A stretch of DNA of 64,000 nucleotides from a virus. The stretch covers positions 31,790 to 95,789 of the IMG/VR virus record IMGVR_UViG_3300045135_002242. One strand, written 5' to 3'. Made by a program: the position numbers and the translations under genes. The first letter of the stretch is position 1. Each line of letters starts with the position of its first letter. Below the pieces are notes generated by a model. It was not told where the DNA came from. It searched no databases and saw nothing but the letters and a program-made list of their open reading frames with translations. Below, piece by piece: positions 1 to 8,456 of this stretch.

Positions 1-738
1 TTAGGCATTCCTTACAAGCTTGCTTCAGACTTATTAAAAGATATCCCTGTTATTGACAAGAAAACTGCTCCTAGAGAAGGATTGCATTCATACCCTTTTA
101 CTGGGGTTACAGCAGAAAGAGTTGAAAAATTTTCTGAACAACAGAGTAAAGCTAAAACATATCTTTACTTGAAGTTGAATAAAACCACCCCGGTACTGAA
201 CGATAAAGTTAATTCCTTTTCTAGCTATCAGCAAGTATATAAAATTTTGCAAAATATTGTTTATATGCCTCCTGTGCGAGGTGTGCCTAAGAAATATCAA
301 GAATATGTAGAAAACCTAGATAACTGGGTAGATTACGAAACATTTATTAAAGACAAGGTAAAATCTCATACATTTAAAGCTTCAGTAGATGTTCGCTTTC
401 CCTTTATACCTAGGGAGGTACTAAATCACAATAATATCCTTCTTTACCCGCAAAAAGTTCAAAACTTTTACAGGAGTTACGAAAAATTTTCTGAGTATAC
501 AAAAGATAAAAAGTATATTGCTGATCCGGATGTAGAGCTATTTCTTAAAGCACTAGGGGGAACTTTTGAGTCTTTACCTATGGATGTTCAAAAAATTACA
601 GACGCCTTTAAGAAAGATTTTCCACTAACAAGTAAACTCCTTTTCAATTTAAGGTATAAATATAATGATGATTTAAACTTTTGTATAGATCTGGCTAAAC
701 TGGAAGACTATCATGCAACACATTCAACTGGACAATAA
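1..738 (+). CDS. Hypothetical protein, 5' end cut off by window edge
   Basis: The reading frame is open from base 1 to a TAA at 736-738 (245 codons seen), so the true start lies outside the window. An internal TTG at 82 has no ribosome site and is unlikely to be the start. I do not recognise a domain; the visible part is mixed, lysine- and tyrosine-rich, with no membrane segment. The next gene overlaps it by 26 bases, so the two are translationally coupled. N4-like phages often carry an rIIA/rIIB-like pair, and the next protein looks vaguely rIIB-like, so this could be the tail of an rIIA-like protein; that is a weak inference. Confidence 0.7.
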   Translation, partial: LGIPYKLASDLLKDIPVIDKKTAPREGLHSYPFTGVTAERVEKFSEQQSKAKTYLYLKLNKTTPVLNDKVNSFSSYQQVYKILQNIVYMPPVRGVPKKYQEYVENLDNWVDYETFIKDKVKSHTFKASVDVRFPFIPREVLNHNNILLYPQKVQNFYRSYEKFSEYTKDKKYIADPDVELFLKALGGTFESLPMDVQKITDAFKKDFPLTSKLLFNLRYKYNDDLNFCIDLAKLEDYHATHSTGQ

Positions 739-1087
739 TAGTTTTATTTTAAATATTAATGGGACTTTAACTACAATAACCCGTAAATCTTTTAACTTTA
801 ATAAAATTAGTAAGCTACTAAAAGAAGAAGCTCCAGAAGAAAATATTGTCCCCCTACTAAAAACTCCAGATCTTTCAAATGGTGTTTATGAAATCTATAT
901 TTTTCCGTCCACTGATGCCATTTTTTATAAACATTTCACTAAGGGCTCAACTACTCCCACAACTCTAACAGTTTTAGGAAACACAAAACAACATAGTTCT
1001 ATCCCTAAAGACTGGGAAAACTACTTTGTGGGTGTATATGCTTCTGAAGCAGATATTAAAGCAGATTGGCCTGAATACTTTTTATAA
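713..1087 (+). CDS. Hypothetical protein (weakly rIIB-like N-terminal pattern)
   Basis: A 124-residue protein starting at an ATG inside the preceding gene. The first 45 residues have the pattern of a short beta strand pair (NINGTLTTITRKSFNFNKI) followed by a helix and acidic stretch, which I recall from the start of rIIB-like phage proteins; the long C-terminal part of rIIB is absent. No catalytic motif is visible. It is followed at 1083-1090 by a TATAAGGA ribosome site for the nuclease gene. Function unknown. Confidence 0.65.
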   Translation: MQHIQLDNNSFILNINGTLTTITRKSFNFNKISKLLKEEAPEENIVPLLKTPDLSNGVYEIYIFPSTDAIFYKHFTKGSTTPTTLTVLGNTKQHSSIPKDWENYFVGVYASEADIKADWPEYFL

Positions 1088-1098
1088 GGAGAAAAAAA

Positions 1099-1905
1099 AT
1101 ATACGATTACTTTAAATATAACAATGGTGAAGATATCACCAAGGGGGCTTTTCGTATTAGTGCTTCCCAAGTAAGCAAGTTTTTTGATACTACTGCACAG
1201 TGGTACCGAGAACATTTAATGGGAGAAACTGGTTTTACGGGAAGTACGGCTACCCATTTAGGGTCTGCTGTACATACAGGGATTGAAATGTATGTACGAG
1301 AAGGAACAGTAAATTATAAAGTTATTAATGACCATGTAAATGCTATTACAGATGTAGAGATTGATAAAACTCACATTTTAAAGCAATATGGTCCTATGCT
1401 AGAAGCTGTTCTTCCTTTTGTGGAAGCAAATAAGCCTACTGAGGTAGAAAAATTTGTCTTTCATGAAATCCTGCCAGGAATCGGGGCCGGTGGCAGCATT
1501 GATGCCTTAAGAAACGATACTATTATTGACTGGAAAACTACGGGAAGTAAATCGCCACCCACAAAATTTTCTAGAAACTATTGGTTTCAGCAGATGACTT
1601 ATGCTTGGGTGTTAAAACAACAAGGAATTAATATTAATTTCCTTAAGCTAGTTTTTATCACTCAAGAGGAAGTAAATAGAGTAAGCGAAAAAACAGGCAA
1701 GCCCCTAAAAGACTACCCCTCTGTTTACTCCGTAGTTACAGAAGAAGTTACAGAGGATAAGCTGGAACTAATTGGGTCCTGTTTAAAATTAATTGCAGAA
1801 TCAGTCCAGGCTTGGAACAATAACCCTGATCTGAGGTATTTACTCGCTCAAGATTACCGTCTTAAGCCAAAACCTAAACCAATTATATTTAATACAAGGA
1901 GGTAG
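1099..1905 (+). CDS. RecB/Cas4-like PD-(D/E)XK nuclease, probable AUA start
   Basis: A DNA exonuclease-type protein of about 268 residues. From an ATG at 1219 only 228 residues would be made, but the frame is open upstream and encodes ISASQVSKFF and QWYREHLMGE, the N-terminal pattern usual in phage RecB-like nucleases. The only start that keeps this and fits the ribosome site (AAGGAG, 1087-1091) is ATA at 1099, 7 bases downstream. Nuclease motifs follow in order: GSAVHTGIE (first helix), GGSIDAL (catalytic Asp), IIDWKTT (D-x-K) and FQQMTYAWVL (Gln/Tyr motif). It sits next to an ATPase and an ssDNA-binding protein, which suggests recombination or replication-end processing. The alternatives are a real ATG misread as ATA, or use of the 1219 ATG. 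Confidence 0.85.
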   Translation: MYDYFKYNNGEDITKGAFRISASQVSKFFDTTAQWYREHLMGETGFTGSTATHLGSAVHTGIEMYVREGTVNYKVINDHVNAITDVEIDKTHILKQYGPMLEAVLPFVEANKPTEVEKFVFHEILPGIGAGGSIDALRNDTIIDWKTTGSKSPPTKFSRNYWFQQMTYAWVLKQQGININFLKLVFITQEEVNRVSEKTGKPLKDYPSVYSVVTEEVTEDKLELIGSCLKLIAESVQAWNNNPDLRYLLAQDYRLKPKPKPIIFNTRR

Positions 1906-1907
1906 TA

Positions 1908-2309
1908 TTGTCTATTACTAAAGTAGCATTTGAAGACTTTGCCAAAAACCCTAAAAGCTATTACAAATCTAAAGTAGCTTTTCCTGAATATCCTATATTT
2001 GTTAACAGTAACGGAATGTTTACAAACTATTATATAAAAGTAGGCAAGCAAGGAAAACTTAACCTGTGCTATGGGCAAAATAAATCTTTTTACCTGTCTG
2101 GAGAGCTAGTCTTTTCTGCTGACCGTGGATTACTAAACAGACAAAAGGTTATTTTACCTACATTATCGTACTTAGGGAGACTACTCCCAAAAACTATAAA
2201 AATATACCAGGATAACTTAGAAACCTACAAAAAAACTTATGAAAACGCAAAAGCCAAACTGGCTACCATAGATAAGTTAAAAAATGACTACCCTGAGCTG
2301 ATACTTTAA
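1908..2309 (+). CDS. Hypothetical protein in recombination block
   Basis: A 133-residue protein beginning with TTG at 1908, placed 6 bases after a strong AAGGAGG at 1896-1902 that overlaps the end of the nuclease gene. It is basic and aromatic-rich, with a probable helical C-terminal half (residues 85-130). No known domain was recognised. Its position between a RecB-like nuclease and a Sak4-like ATPase suggests a helper in DNA recombination, by location only. Confidence 0.7.
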   Translation: MSITKVAFEDFAKNPKSYYKSKVAFPEYPIFVNSNGMFTNYYIKVGKQGKLNLCYGQNKSFYLSGELVFSADRGLLNRQKVILPTLSYLGRLLPKTIKIYQDNLETYKKTYENAKAKLATIDKLKNDYPELIL

Positions 2310-2319
2310 AGGAGTATAG

Positions 2320-2982
2320 ATGTCAGTAAAACTACTAATTTCTGCCGAAGCAAATTCCGGCAAAACTACATTAACCCGCAACCTAAAAAACTCATTGGTT
2401 GTAAGCCATGACGGTAAACGATACCCATTTAAGGTTCCTCATGTTATGGTGCCCTCTTTTGACAATGTAGAAGAGCTTATTGCAACAGTAGTAGATAAAA
2501 TTGAAACTTATAAAAATAAGTTTAAGACCTACCCTGAAACAGTTGTGTTTGATTCAGTATCTAAAATTTTTGACACTATCCATTCTAACTGCAACGAAAA
2601 GTTCAAAGGCTTTACTATTTATAGCGAACTAGATAAGGAAATTACCAAACTAACCGGTTTTATCGAAAACTCTCTTATCGCTAGTGGAATGAATGTCGTA
2701 CTTATTTCTCATGCTCTGTATGACTCAGAAACTGCTAAGTATAGCCTTGTAGGAAAAGGTTCATTTAGCAAAAGAGGTGGGTTCCTTGCCGAGGTAGACG
2801 AATCAATCTTTATTGAGGTAAAGAGCAACAAACGTATTTTGCATTTCCGTTCTACTAAACTACCGGCAAGGACTCTTCAAGAAGACCTAGCAGACAGTAT
2901 GCCTATTGAGGATTTTAACCTCCAAGAGCATATTGAAGTTCTAGCAGCAACCACAAATGAAGTAGACGAATACGCACTTTAA
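2320..2982 (+). CDS. Phage AAA/RecA-fold ATPase (AAA_24, Sak4-like)
   Basis: A 220-residue nucleotide-binding protein. The Walker A motif ANSGKTTL is at residues 9-16 and a Walker B strand TVVFDSVSKIF near residue 80; a SHALYD stretch near 137 fits the sensor/motif region of the RecA-like fold. Proteins of this size and layout are known as AAA_24 or Sak4-like and act in single-strand annealing and recombination together with an SSB. The adjacent ssDNA-binding protein gene (28 bases downstream) supports that pairing. It has a good ribosome site (AAAGGAG) before ATG 2320. Oligomeric state and exact role are inferred. Confidence 0.85.
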   Translation: MSVKLLISAEANSGKTTLTRNLKNSLVVSHDGKRYPFKVPHVMVPSFDNVEELIATVVDKIETYKNKFKTYPETVVFDSVSKIFDTIHSNCNEKFKGFTIYSELDKEITKLTGFIENSLIASGMNVVLISHALYDSETAKYSLVGKGSFSKRGGFLAEVDESIFIEVKSNKRILHFRSTKLPARTLQEDLADSMPIEDFNLQEHIEVLAATTNEVDEYAL

Positions 2983-3010
2983 TCTATAAATTATAATATA
3001 AGGAAATCTT

Positions 3011-3685
3011 ATGAAACTAACCGTATCTAAAAAACCAGAAAACATTAAAGACACCGGCGGTGGTGGTTATATCAACAAGTCTGGTATTTATGACGTAGTA
3101 CTAAACTATGTTCAAGTAGCAGAAACCAAAAATGGTGCCTACCAGCTTAACTTTAACGTAACTAATGGGGGTATGAGCCAAACGCTGTATGGTCCTATCC
3201 TTATCAACAAAGACGGCAAGGCCAACGAAATTACTCAAAACCTTCTTAACCGTCTTTGTATTATTGCCGGTATGGACGACGGGCAAGAAATTGAAACCGA
3301 CACTGTAGAAATGCCTGTAGGTAAAGACCAAAAGCTTATGGAAATGGAAATTATCCCTGAACTTACTGAGCTTGCTGTTAAAATGCGTGTACAGATGGAG
3401 TACAGCCTTTGGCTTAACGAAATCCAAGAACGGAAAAGCATTAAGTCCTTTTATCGTGAGGATGGGGCTACGGCAGCAGAAGCAGAATCAGGAGAGAATA
3501 TCGGCAAACGTCTTGCTCTCGATGAAGAAAAGTATGCTTCTAATGTAACATACCGTGACGGGCTTACGGAAGAAGACGTTACAGCTTGGATCCAGCAACG
3601 GGCTAACGGCTCTAGTGGTAACACAAAGCCTGCTGCAGCAAACCCCACTAAAACTAATACCAAACGCCCTCTTTTTGGCAAATAA
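3011..3685 (+). CDS. Probable single-stranded DNA-binding protein (N4 gp45-like)
   Basis: A 224-residue protein with a predicted beta-rich core (residues 20-130), a linker rich in Ala, Gly, Asn and Thr, and a basic end KRPLFGK. Size, position beside the Sak4-like ATPase, and the layout of a folded core plus a flexible tail fit the N4 SSB. In N4 that protein coats DNA in replication and also activates host sigma70 polymerase at late promoters. Codon use is cleaner and richer in C-ending codons than in its neighbours, as expected for an abundant protein. A TATAATATAAGGA stretch lies just upstream (2991-3004). The assignment is by context and architecture, not by a signature motif. Confidence 0.65.
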   Translation: MKLTVSKKPENIKDTGGGGYINKSGIYDVVLNYVQVAETKNGAYQLNFNVTNGGMSQTLYGPILINKDGKANEITQNLLNRLCIIAGMDDGQEIETDTVEMPVGKDQKLMEMEIIPELTELAVKMRVQMEYSLWLNEIQERKSIKSFYREDGATAAEAESGENIGKRLALDEEKYASNVTYRDGLTEEDVTAWIQQRANGSSGNTKPAAANPTKTNTKRPLFGK

Positions 3686-3696
3686 GGTAGGGTATC

Positions 3697-4851
3697 ATGG
3701 CTGTAAAAGTAACTGATGAAGCGCTAGCACAGCTGTGTGTTGATCATAATTATGACATTCCTTTGATTGTAGAGTCCCTTAAAGTAGCTTATCCAAATTA
3801 TAGCGTAAGACCTAATAGAGTCGTAGAACGTATTAACAAGATGCGGAAAAAAGGAGTTCTTCCTTTAGACTCAGGTAACTATGTTAGTAGTGGAGAAGTG
3901 CTTAAAGGGTCCTCTACTCTTTATGATGAACAAGGGAACGTCAAACTCCAATGGGTAAAAACTGACGTAGAAAAAAAGAATCAGCTTAATGTTTTAAAAG
4001 AACTAGTTGACTCTTATGTAGAAGAACTGCCACAGTTTGAGAAGAAGCCGTATACTCTTACATATGCTTCAAAAGACTTAATGGCAGTCTACCCTTTGGG
4101 GGATCCTCATATCGGCATGAAAGCATACAAAGACGAAGCAGGCAGTAATTGGGACCTAAAGGCCTCCCAAGAAGTGTTTTGCGGGGTTTTTGACAGACTA
4201 GTAAATACTGCACCAGCATGTGAACAAGCAGTAATTGTAAATCTAGGGGACTATTTCCATAGAGATAACGTCCAAGGCGTCACAGAAAGACATAGACATG
4301 CTCTAGACACTGATGGTAACTACATGATGATGGTAGATACCGGCCTTAAGATTATGATTCAAATGATTAACTCTGCACTACAACGACACAATAGCGTAAA
4401 AGTTATTAACATGCTAGGTAACCATGATGATACAGGGGCTATGTTTTTGCAAGCTGCTCTGAAGCACATGTATGAAAAAGAGCCAAGACTGCAAGTAGAG
4501 TGCACTAGCTCTGTTTACCAGTATTTTCAACATGGATCTTCTTTTTTTGGGGTACACCACGGACACACCTGTAAACCCGACAAACTCCCGCTAGTTATGG
4601 CTACTGATAAGCCTAAGGAGTGGGGAACTTCAAAGCATCGTTATTGGATTACTGGACATATTCACCATGATACTCGTAAAGAGTACTCAGGGTGTACAGT
4701 AGAGTCTTTTAGGACCTTAGCAGGTAAAGATGCTTATGCCTACTCCGGTGGCTACAGGGCAGGACAAGATAGTAAAGCACTAGTTATCCATAAAGATTTT
4801 GGAGAGGTGGAGCGGCATACTATTAACATTTCTCAAGTATTAAAACAATAA
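3697..4851 (+). CDS. Calcineurin-like metallophosphoesterase (SbcD/Mre11-type)
   Basis: A 384-residue protein. The N-terminal 60 residues look like a helix-turn-helix, followed by a linker. The phosphoesterase motifs are all present in order: GDPHIG (~131), VNLGDYFHRDN (~186), GNHDD (~247), VHHGHT (~288) and TGHIHHDTRKE (~320), giving the two-metal site. Such phage proteins are usually annotated as DNA repair exonucleases. It follows the SSB gene by 11 bases, which fits a role in DNA processing. The substrate is not shown by the sequence. Confidence 0.9.
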   Translation: MAVKVTDEALAQLCVDHNYDIPLIVESLKVAYPNYSVRPNRVVERINKMRKKGVLPLDSGNYVSSGEVLKGSSTLYDEQGNVKLQWVKTDVEKKNQLNVLKELVDSYVEELPQFEKKPYTLTYASKDLMAVYPLGDPHIGMKAYKDEAGSNWDLKASQEVFCGVFDRLVNTAPACEQAVIVNLGDYFHRDNVQGVTERHRHALDTDGNYMMMVDTGLKIMIQMINSALQRHNSVKVINMLGNHDDTGAMFLQAALKHMYEKEPRLQVECTSSVYQYFQHGSSFFGVHHGHTCKPDKLPLVMATDKPKEWGTSKHRYWITGHIHHDTRKEYSGCTVESFRTLAGKDAYAYSGGYRAGQDSKALVIHKDFGEVERHTINISQVLKQ

Positions 4852-4872
4852 GCACTTTTATAAGTGCTTATT
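4847..4872 (+). terminator. Perfect 11-bp hairpin after phosphoesterase gene
   Basis: AATAAGCACTT and AAGTGCTTATT pair perfectly around a TTAT loop; the left arm contains the TAA stop of the gene. No T-run follows, so it may be a weak terminator, or an RNA stability or processing site, rather than a strong terminator. Confidence 0.5.
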
Positions 4873-4888
4873 ACTTACAGAGGGTCTT

Positions 4889-5536
4889 ATGAATTACTTT
4901 AAAAAAAGAAATATTAATACTGTTATAGATACTCTTCTTGATCACTTAGGGTTTTCAGATTGGTTTATTTCAGGGAGTTTTGCAAACAATCGTATGCGTA
5001 ACCCCTCTGACATTGATATTTATTTTTATACAAAAAAAGGTTACCAAAACGCCACTAGAAATTTGCAGAATAGTACTATTAGCGTATATATGGTAACCCC
5101 CAACGCTAGCAGCTTTATACTTAAAGGTTTAAAGCTACCGGTACAACTTGTTGCTAAGCATTTTGGTACTCCACAAGAAATTTTTAATACTATGGATATC
5201 AATGTATGCAAACAGGCTATTTTATCTGATAAAACTCTAGTACAAGATCCTTCAAGCCACTTTCCTGTAACTTTAAACAAGCCTTCCTACGGCTCTTTTT
5301 CTAGGTATTTTTACTACTTAGATAATTACTACTCCCCCGTAGAGCATTATAAAAAGTCAAAAATTCTTATTTCTAAATATATTACAGATAGTACCCTACT
5401 TTCCCACTATTACAAGGGAGAAGTTAACCACAAACCTACTAACCAATGTCTGTACGAAGCTGCTTTAAAACGGCCTGAGTTATGCTCTTTAATCAAACAA
5501 CAAACTTTATTACATGCTCCAGAGCTATTACTATGA
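4889..5536 (+). CDS. Nucleotidyltransferase-fold protein
   Basis: A 215-residue protein whose N-terminal half has the Pol-beta/nucleotidyltransferase signature: GSFANNR at residues 31-37, then DIDIYF at 43-48 with the paired acidic metal ligands. The C-terminal half is helical and tyrosine-rich. Members transfer a nucleotide to protein, RNA or a small molecule; some phage members are of unknown target. The stop codon (5534-5536) overlaps an ATG at 5533 that is the remnant of the ancestral helicase start, so this gene and the helicase were once coupled. Target unknown. Confidence 0.8.
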   Translation: MNYFKKRNINTVIDTLLDHLGFSDWFISGSFANNRMRNPSDIDIYFYTKKGYQNATRNLQNSTISVYMVTPNASSFILKGLKLPVQLVAKHFGTPQEIFNTMDINVCKQAILSDKTLVQDPSSHFPVTLNKPSYGSFSRYFYYLDNYYSPVEHYKKSKILISKYITDSTLLSHYYKGEVNHKPTNQCLYEAALKRPELCSLIKQQTLLHAPELLL

Positions 5537-5556
5537 ATTTAACTGAAGAACAACAA
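5533..5556 (+). other. Relic of the original helicase start, left beside the homing endonuclease
   Basis: These 24 bases encode MNLTEEQQ and then run into a few codons and a stop. The intact helicase starts MSLNLTKEQQNVV at 6364. The match (start codon, LT-x-EQQ) in the right place, directly coupled to the preceding stop codon, shows that the helicase gene once began here and that the 5616-6383 endonuclease was inserted at its 5' end. Confidence 0.75.
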
Positions 5557-5573
5557 TGTTGTTATTGTTCTTC
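5545..5573 (+). terminator. Inverted repeat followed by T-rich tract
   Basis: GAAGAACAA (5545-5553) pairs with TTGTTCTTC (5565-5573) around an 11-base loop and is followed by TTTTAAATTT. It could act as a weak terminator isolating the upstream operon. Its right arm contains the -35 element of the promoter at 5565, so the two functions may interfere. Confidence 0.45.
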
Positions 5574-5593
5574 TTTTAAATTTGTAGTATAAT
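5565..5593 (+). promoter_or_regulatory. Sigma70-type promoter for homing endonuclease
   Basis: TTGTTC at 5565-5570, a 17-base spacer, and a consensus TATAAT at 5588-5593, 22 bases before the endonuclease ATG. This would let the endonuclease be expressed by host polymerase independently of the surrounding middle operon. Confidence 0.65.
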
Positions 5594-5615
5594 TACAATA
5601 AATTACAGGAACTAC

Positions 5616-6383
5616 ATGAAAAAATTAACACAATCAGAATTTATTGTAAATGCAACAAGTAAACACGGAAGCCTGTACGATTATACAAAAACTAGATATA
5701 TCACTAGCCGTGACTTTATAACCATTACTTGTAATACTTGTTTTAAAGATTTTAATATTAAAGCTAATAACCATTTAAACGGCCAAGGATGTAAATACTG
5801 TGCCGCAGCTAGAACAGCAAGCAAACTTGCGCGAACTTTCGAAGATTTTAAAAAAGAAGCCAGTAAAGTACACAATAGTAAGTATAGCTATGTTGATACT
5901 ACATTAAAAAATAATAAGCAAAAAGTAATAGTAATATGCCCAAAACATGGAAAATTCCAACAAACAGTAAATCATCATTTACGTGGAAGAGGTTGTCCAT
6001 CTTGTGCTATAGATATAACAAAAGAAAAAAATCGTAATAAACAAAATGTATGGAGCTACTCTGGATGGGAAGCCCAAGGAGTATCTTCGAAATACTTTAA
6101 TGGTTTTACCCTTTATATCATAGAATGCTGGAAAGATAACGAGCGTTTTATAAAAATTGGTAAAACATTCATTAATATATCCAAACGATTTCAAGGTCAA
6201 TTACCATATGACTGGAAAGTAATCAAAACTATTACAGGCTCTGCCAGATATATAAGTGAGCTAGAATATGCGTTACATTCCTTAAACATTAACTATAAAT
6301 ATTCACCTAAAATAGCGTTTAAAGGCGATAGTGAATGTTTTTTACTAACTGAAAATTTACACTATGAGCCTAAACCTAACTAA
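5616..6383 (+). CDS. Free-standing GIY-YIG homing endonuclease with zinc-ribbon repeats
   Basis: A 255-residue protein. Two copies of a DUF723-like DNA-binding unit occupy residues 1-135; each has a KYxYxxTxY-type strand followed by ITCNTC or VICPKHGKF and a CxxC ending (GCKYC, GCPSC). The C-terminal half has a Mug113-type GIY-YIG core: FTLYIIECW, FIKIGKT and a conserved Glu in SELEYALHS. It has its own promoter, and its 3' end overlaps the helicase start by 20 bases. Composition is more AT-rich than the helicase. A selfish endonuclease inserted between two formerly coupled genes is the simplest reading. Confidence 0.85.
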   Translation: MKKLTQSEFIVNATSKHGSLYDYTKTRYITSRDFITITCNTCFKDFNIKANNHLNGQGCKYCAAARTASKLARTFEDFKKEASKVHNSKYSYVDTTLKNNKQKVIVICPKHGKFQQTVNHHLRGRGCPSCAIDITKEKNRNKQNVWSYSGWEAQGVSSKYFNGFTLYIIECWKDNERFIKIGKTFINISKRFQGQLPYDWKVIKTITGSARYISELEYALHSLNINYKYSPKIAFKGDSECFLLTENLHYEPKPN

Positions 6384-7794
6384 AGAACAACAAAACGTAG
6401 TTGATTTCATTACCAGCAACGACGAAAATAAGCTAATTTTAATTGACTCTGTAGCAGGCAGCGGTAAAACTACCCTACTTAGAGCTATTGCTAACACTAT
6501 TGATAACAAATCTGGTTTGTACTTAGCATACAATAAAGCTATTGCTACGGAGTCAGCTAAAAAATTCCCAAAAAACATTGAGTGTAGAACTACCCACTCT
6601 TTAGCTTATAGGGCTACTGTAAACTCCCTAGGGCTAAATGTAGGGTTTTTTGGTCCCAAACAAATTACAGACAAGATGTCTTATACTAATAAAACAGCTT
6701 TAGTAGAGGATATTAAAGAATACTGCCTATCTAGTTACCTTACTTATAAAAGCTTTGCAGATAATACAGGCAGGGCTAACACAAAACTAGTGAATAAGTA
6801 TCTGGGTAAAATGTTGAGTGGTGATATTGATTGTACTCATGACTTTTACCTCAAACAATATCATATCGGCCTAGCAACGGGGACAATTTCAATTCCTGAT
6901 TACCATCTGGCTATGCTTGATGAGGCGGGAGATTTAAACGAAGTCACACTAGAAATTTTTAAGCTTATTTCTGCAAAGTTAAAAGTTGTTGTGGGGGACC
7001 CCCACCAAAATATTTATACCTTTAACCATACAATTAACTGTTTTGAAAAATTAAAAGGGCAGGGTACTACTTTTAAGCTTTCTAAGTCTTTCAGGGTTCC
7101 GCAAGTTATTGCAAAATCTGTTGAAAAGTTTTGTAAAGCTTATCTAAACCCTGAAATGGAATTTGAAGGTATTGACAATTGTCCTACTGTTATCACTACT
7201 AGAGGTTATATTTCTCGCACTAACAGTGGCCTCATCAATAAACTAGTGGAGCTTAATAGGGATGGAACTCCTTATGGATTAGTACGTAAAGCGCAAGAAA
7301 TATTTAAAGTCCCTCTTATGGTGGCTGGTTTAAAGTATGAAGGTAAAATTTATGACCCAGCTTATAGGCATATCCAAGAAGACGTAGATGGCTGGTTTGA
7401 AAATACTAACAGCATCAAATCTCAACATCCTACTTTATTTGGGTACCTTAAAAGCAAATACCCTGATGACCTATCTTTAATTCAAGCAATTAACCTTATC
7501 TCAAAACATTCTAAATCTGGTATTTTTAATGCATATGCAGAAGCAAAGAAGCATGAAAACACTACTCAAGATTTTATGTTGTTGACAGCACACTCATCAA
7601 AAGGCTTAGAGTTTGATGAGGTAATTTTAGCTCCAGACATGAATATGTCAGTAGGAGAACTAATCGGTGAGCTACAACAAAACCCCGATAAGAAGTTAAA
7701 CACGTTTGAAAAAGAATCTTTAAACCTATACTATGTAGCCTGTACTAGGGCCCTAGTTCGTTTAAGAAATGCAACTCATTTGGTAGGTTTGTAA
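6364..7794 (+). CDS. SF1 DNA helicase, UvrD/Dda-like
   Basis: A 476-residue helicase expected to unwind DNA at the phage replication fork. Motifs visible in order: SVAGSGKTTLL (motif I, residues 30-40), MLDEAGDL (motif II, with Gly where many have Gln), VVGDPHQNIYTF (motif III), LTAHSSKGLEFDEVIL (motif V) and LYYVACTRAL (motif VI). N4 carries a Dda-like helicase (gp37) next to its DNA polymerase, and the same neighbourhood holds here. The stop codon overlaps the start of the exonuclease gene (TAATG). The 5' end was probably rebuilt when the upstream homing endonuclease inserted. Confidence 0.92.
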   Translation: MSLNLTKEQQNVVDFITSNDENKLILIDSVAGSGKTTLLRAIANTIDNKSGLYLAYNKAIATESAKKFPKNIECRTTHSLAYRATVNSLGLNVGFFGPKQITDKMSYTNKTALVEDIKEYCLSSYLTYKSFADNTGRANTKLVNKYLGKMLSGDIDCTHDFYLKQYHIGLATGTISIPDYHLAMLDEAGDLNEVTLEIFKLISAKLKVVVGDPHQNIYTFNHTINCFEKLKGQGTTFKLSKSFRVPQVIAKSVEKFCKAYLNPEMEFEGIDNCPTVITTRGYISRTNSGLINKLVELNRDGTPYGLVRKAQEIFKVPLMVAGLKYEGKIYDPAYRHIQEDVDGWFENTNSIKSQHPTLFGYLKSKYPDDLSLIQAINLISKHSKSGIFNAYAEAKKHENTTQDFMLLTAHSSKGLEFDEVILAPDMNMSVGELIGELQQNPDKKLNTFEKESLNLYYVACTRALVRLRNATHLVGL

Positions 7795-8456
7795 TGAAAA
7801 TACCCCGCAGTATAGACGTCAAATATGAATATACTAACGATCCGTGTAAAGCTAGTTGTTGGTTACAAGATATTCCTGATACTTTTGCTGCAGACTTAGA
7901 AACAGCTATTAGGTATTCCCAAGAGGAGGTAAAAGAAGCTAAGCTTAAAGCTGCTGATACTTCTTTACCTAAAAAAGAGCAAATCTATAACCAATCTATT
8001 GCTAATGCTACCGCCTTAGGGCATCCATATCACTGTACTATTACCCATTGCAGTATTGCTAGTGAGGAGGACTTTGGCAGAGTTTTTATTATTGATAGTC
8101 AAGATATTGCTGATGTAGTATTAGATTTTTTAACTACTACAGACAAAACCCAAGTATGGCATAGATACGCCTATGATGGCAGGTTTATTAAATACTATGG
8201 TGGACAGCAGCCAAAAAATGTACAAGATACTCAAATATTTGCTAAAACATTAGTTAATCACGTAGAAGTTTTTAAAGCTTCTACCGGTCTTAAAGACTTA
8301 GCAGGAGCTTGGTACGGAGACTGGGGCATATCCTCTGAGCACTTTACTTTAGAGCAGCAGTATGAGCCTAAAGTAATTAAGTATGCGGCTATCGATGCTT
8401 GCGCAACTTTTAAGCTATGGAGATACCTTAATGAATTCATCGGAAAAACCTCTTGA
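7794..8456 (+). CDS. DNA polymerase 3'-5' proofreading exonuclease (DEDDy), separate gene
   Basis: A 220-residue DnaQ/Pol I-type exonuclease domain encoded apart from the polymerase. Acidic catalytic residues lie in AADLETAI (~residue 32), RYAYDGRFI (~122), QDTQIF (~143) and YAAIDACATFKLW (~202; the form of the last motif is atypical). In most family A phage polymerases, including N4's, this domain is fused to the N terminus of the polymerase; here a stop, a small gene and a new start separate them. Its start overlaps the helicase stop. Confidence 0.88.
   Translation: MKIPRSIDVKYEYTNDPCKASCWLQDIPDTFAADLETAIRYSQEEVKEAKLKAADTSLPKKEQIYNQSIANATALGHPYHCTITHCSIASEEDFGRVFIIDSQDIADVVLDFLTTTDKTQVWHRYAYDGRFIKYYGGQQPKNVQDTQIFAKTLVNHVEVFKASTGLKDLAGAWYGDWGISSEHFTLEQQYEPKVIKYAAIDACATFKLWRYLNEFIGKTS

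Noticed and set aside
8383-8430. Longer start for the small protein between exonuclease and polymerase
   Set aside because: No ribosome site at 8383, while ATG 8431 has GGAG at good distance.
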